A stretch of DNA of 64,000 bases from Phytophthora hibernalis (lineage: Eukaryota; Oomycota; Peronosporomycetes; Peronosporales; Peronosporaceae), in NCBI GenBank assembly GCA_012656075.1, contig JAAKBF010000056.1, positions 558,001 through 622,000 on the forward strand, in the 5' to 3' direction. The notes beneath the pieces were generated by a model. It was given only the letters and a program-made list of their open reading frames with translations, ran no database searches and was not told the DNA's origin. Shown piece after piece: positions 61,236 through 64,000 of this stretch. The position numbers were made by a program, and so were the translations under genes. Within the stretch, counting starts at the first letter, position 1, and each line of letters opens with the position of its first letter.

Positions 61236-64000
61236 TTACTTCTGCTGGTGGTTGATGAAACGCAGTGCCAGCGCAGCCCAGATGCGGAACAGCACGATGA
61301 TCCCGATCGTGATGCCGAAGTTGCGCGCGATCTGGTCGTGTTTCATGCCAAAGTACTCCTCCGTGTACTCCTTGATGGTAATGTGGCCCACAGTCTCCGG
61401 AGAGTCCGCCATGGCCTTGCAGCCCAGTTGCGAGCCGACGTTGAGGTAGCTCTGTGTGGCTTCGTCCCACGTCGGCAGCTCGTCACAGTCGGCGAAAACC
61501 AGCGAGATGAGGATGGAAATGGGGAACTTGAAGAAGCAGATGTCGTACAACCACGTGTAGCCCGACGGGATGGCGTACGCGGGCGGACTGAAGCCCACGA
61601 ACATCATGAAGATCGAGTTGAACAGGATGCCGATGATTTGAGCCACTTCCTCTGATGGCATGGCGTACGCGAAGAACTGGCCCAGGTACACCATCATGAG
61701 CACGAGGAGAGAGGACGCCAACCAGTACAGCACAGCCGCCCCAAAGCCCGTGAAGCCCACGAAGTAGTAGAAGACGGCAGTGAATAGCAGCGAACTGGCG
61801 AAACAGTACGGGATCTCAGCCAATGATGACGCAATGAAGTACCAGAACGCGTTGTACGTCTGCGACGCACGTTCGCGGTAGAACGACTGACGCTCAATGC
61901 ACGTCAAAGGCATCACGCTCTGGAACACGGCCATCGAGTTGAAGAACGCAGACATGAAGACCATTCCGACGCCCGAGTTGAGTCCAGAGTACGAAGCGTA
62001 GTCGTTGTTGCCGACAAAAATGAGGCCAAACAAAATCGCCAAGAAGATGGCGAGGTACATCCGCGTGAGGTTGTAGCTCGGCGTACGCCAGTACATCTGG
62101 AAGAAGCGCCACACCACGAACTTCATCTGTGTCATTGAGTTGGCAGCACGTTTCTTGCCGAAAACAATCTCCGGGAGGTCAGGAGACGGTGTCATGATGC
62201 CTTCCTTGGCCATCGTAGTCTCCAGGTGCTGGTTGTACGGGCTGTTCTTGAAGTAACTCACGAAGTCCATCATATCCTTGGATCCATGACCCACACCGGC
62301 ACCAATGCACTCCAGCATCCAAGTCGCCGGGTTGTAGCCCTTCGGAAGCGGAGCCACACCAGGGATGTTCTCAAAGTAGTCGATCAGGTTGCGGCAGTTC
62401 TCACCCAAATCACCGTAGAACGCGGTCTGGCCACCACGTTGAAGCAGAAGCAGTCGGTCGAACAGGTAAAACACCTCAGCCGAAGGTTGGTGAATCGTGC
62501 AAATAATGGTACGACCCGAATCCGCCACCTTGCGGACACCGTCCATAATGATCTTGGCAGAACGTGCATCAAGTCCACTCGTCGGTTCATCCAGGAAAAT
62601 CACACTCGGCTGAGCAGCCAGCTCCACACCAATCGTCAAACGCTTCATCTGCTCCACCGAGCTGCCACGGATGATCTGGTCCGCGATGTCCTCCAAGCCG
62701 AGCAGCTCAATGCACTCGCTCACCGAGTCGTACTTCTTGGCATCAGAGATAGACGCGTCCTGGCGCAGGAACGAGCTGAAGGTCAAAGCTTCACGAATCG
62801 TAGCCGCCTCCGAGTGCACGTCCATTTGTTCACAATATCCCGTGCAGCGGCGGATAGCCAAATCACTGGCCTCGTATCCATTAAGCATGATCTTGCCGGC
62901 GATCTTGCCACCAGTCTTACGGCCAGCGATCACGTCCATCAAAGTTGTCTTACCTGCACCAGTTGAGCCCATGAGAGCCGTGATCGAGCCAGGGACAGCA
63001 AACCCGTTGATGCCCTTGAGCAGCTCAAGTTGTTCCTTCGGGTTGTGTGGGTCCGGAACCCAGTAGTGCAGTTCATGGAATGCCACCGTCACGGGAACGA
63101 AATTCTTTTCACGAGACTCAACAGGTAGGTTTATCATCATACTGCCCTCGCTTTTCCCGGCCTTGGGCGTCTCGGCGAGAACGTAAGAGTTTTCGTCTTC
63201 AATAGACTTCACGGACACGTCGACATTGTCCGGAGTTTCGTAGCGGACGTACTCCATCGCCAAATAGGAGAGGAACATGAAAACACGTAGACGACCACCA
63301 AATAAATGATAGCATACCAAACCCACTCTTTCTCCGTAGCCATGCCAAACAGGTCTAGGTAATACTCGCCCATCTTCATACCATCGTACTTCGCACAATA
63401 GTCAACGTCATCGTACACGCACACGTCAAAATCACTTGATCGGTACTGGTTGATAGCCAAAGCCTTCAACGCCCACGCAATGGGACTGATCCAGTGCGCC
63501 CAGATCAAGTAGTCCGGAATTTGGCTCTTGGTCACAATGAAACCCGCGAAAATAATGAACACGAGAATCGAGACCATACCCACCGGCATTACAATGTTCG
63601 CGTCGGGACAAATTCCAGCGAGGAAGAAGAACCACATCCCCATGGCCAAGTTCGACACGAAGAGCACGACCTCGAAGATGATGAACAGTTTCACATCGGA
63701 GGCAAACCCGCAGACCCAGTACACGATCGACCCGAAGATGATAGTCTCAGCTAAGGCCAACGGAATTTGACTCACAGTCGTGGCCAGCACGTAAGACCCC
63801 GTCCGGAAGAAGTTGGCACGACGATGCTTGTAGAAGATGTCTCGCCCAGCAATGTAGACAGGAATCATGGAACCTTGACCCATGGAGAGGAACATGACAG
63901 TAGCAAACATGACTCCCATTACCACCGAGATCTGCGTCGGGTCAAACTGGTAGAAGATGGAGCAGTAGATCAAACCCATGATGATGACCATCATCAATCT
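61236..64000 (-). CDS. PDR-type ABCG transporter 3, partial at window edge
   Basis: The C-terminal ~920 residues are present: the TMD1 end (MMMVIIMGLIYCSIFYQFDP, with the Cys loop DVCVYDDVDYCAKYDG), complete NBD2 (Walker A GSTGAGKTTLMD, SVEQMKRLTIGVE, VIFLDEPTSGLD) and TMD2 ending LALRFINHQQK. NBD1 lies beyond 64000. The frame shifts near 63284, between VVVYV and FMFLSYLAMEY. Compared with copy 2 at the same codons one base of a short G run is missing, so under-calling is likely. It is the most diverged of the three copies. Confidence 0.9.

Noticed and set aside
1..64000. tRNA and rRNA genes
   Set aside because: I looked for tRNA A/B-box pairs and rRNA cores on both strands and saw none convincing; a covariance-model scan would settle it.

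Overview
This window looks like nuclear DNA of a plant-pathogenic oomycete, most likely Phytophthora or a close relative; no species can be named from sequence alone. The evidence is a cluster of RXLR-EER secreted effectors, oomycete-type initiator (Inr) core promoters, short GT-AG introns of about 55-90 bp, an intraflagellar-transport gene (IFT43), and full-length PDR-type ABCG transporters. Names rest on motif recognition; no database search was run.

The window has two compartments with a sharp border near 21 kb. Positions 1-21 kb are gene-poor and packed with decayed mobile DNA: a Pro/Ala-rich remnant (1-0.7 kb), a GMC oxidoreductase split by an inversion (1.6-2.2 kb), a transposase fragment and Helitron relic (2.4-5.5 kb), a pogo-like element with perfect terminal inverted repeats (5.97-7.70 kb), a Tc1-like relic (16.5-17.8 kb), a Tc1/mariner element with 236-bp inverted repeats (18.5-20.1 kb), MITEs and an integrase-like fragment. 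Four RXLR effector loci sit among them (8.2-14.0 kb). Only the one at 11102-11590 is intact. Three share the same promoter and 3' flank, and effectors 2-4 lie between identical 228-bp inverted repeats.

Positions 21-59 kb are gene-dense with short spacers, many shared by divergent pairs. In order: GH5 glucanase with EGF-like modules; MRG/chromo-barrel protein; PTPMT1-like phosphatase; TPR-DnaJ co-chaperone; FG-rich nucleoporin-like protein; RRP15; IFT43; CZIB/DUF866 protein; DUF4091/GH123-like protein; NUP50-like nucleoporin with RanBP1 domain; two tandem chromo-barrel proteins; B12D/MLRQ-like mitochondrial protein; LpxC; FYVE protein; PDR transporter 1; a PDR C-terminal relic; POT peptide transporter; PRP38; an alpha/beta-hydrolase-like protein. 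Positions 55.7-64 kb hold PDR transporters 2 and 3, the latter running off the window end.

The main technical observation is that many conserved genes are broken by loss of exactly one base within or beside a short homopolymer. That pattern is easier to explain as sequencing under-calling than as pseudogenes. The main biological observations are lost catalytic or metal-binding residues in three genes (GH5, CZIB, alpha/beta hydrolase), a eukaryotic LpxC, homogenised NBD2 sequence among the PDR paralogues, and unusual palindromes in promoters and spacers. I could not point to one wholly new multi-gene system.
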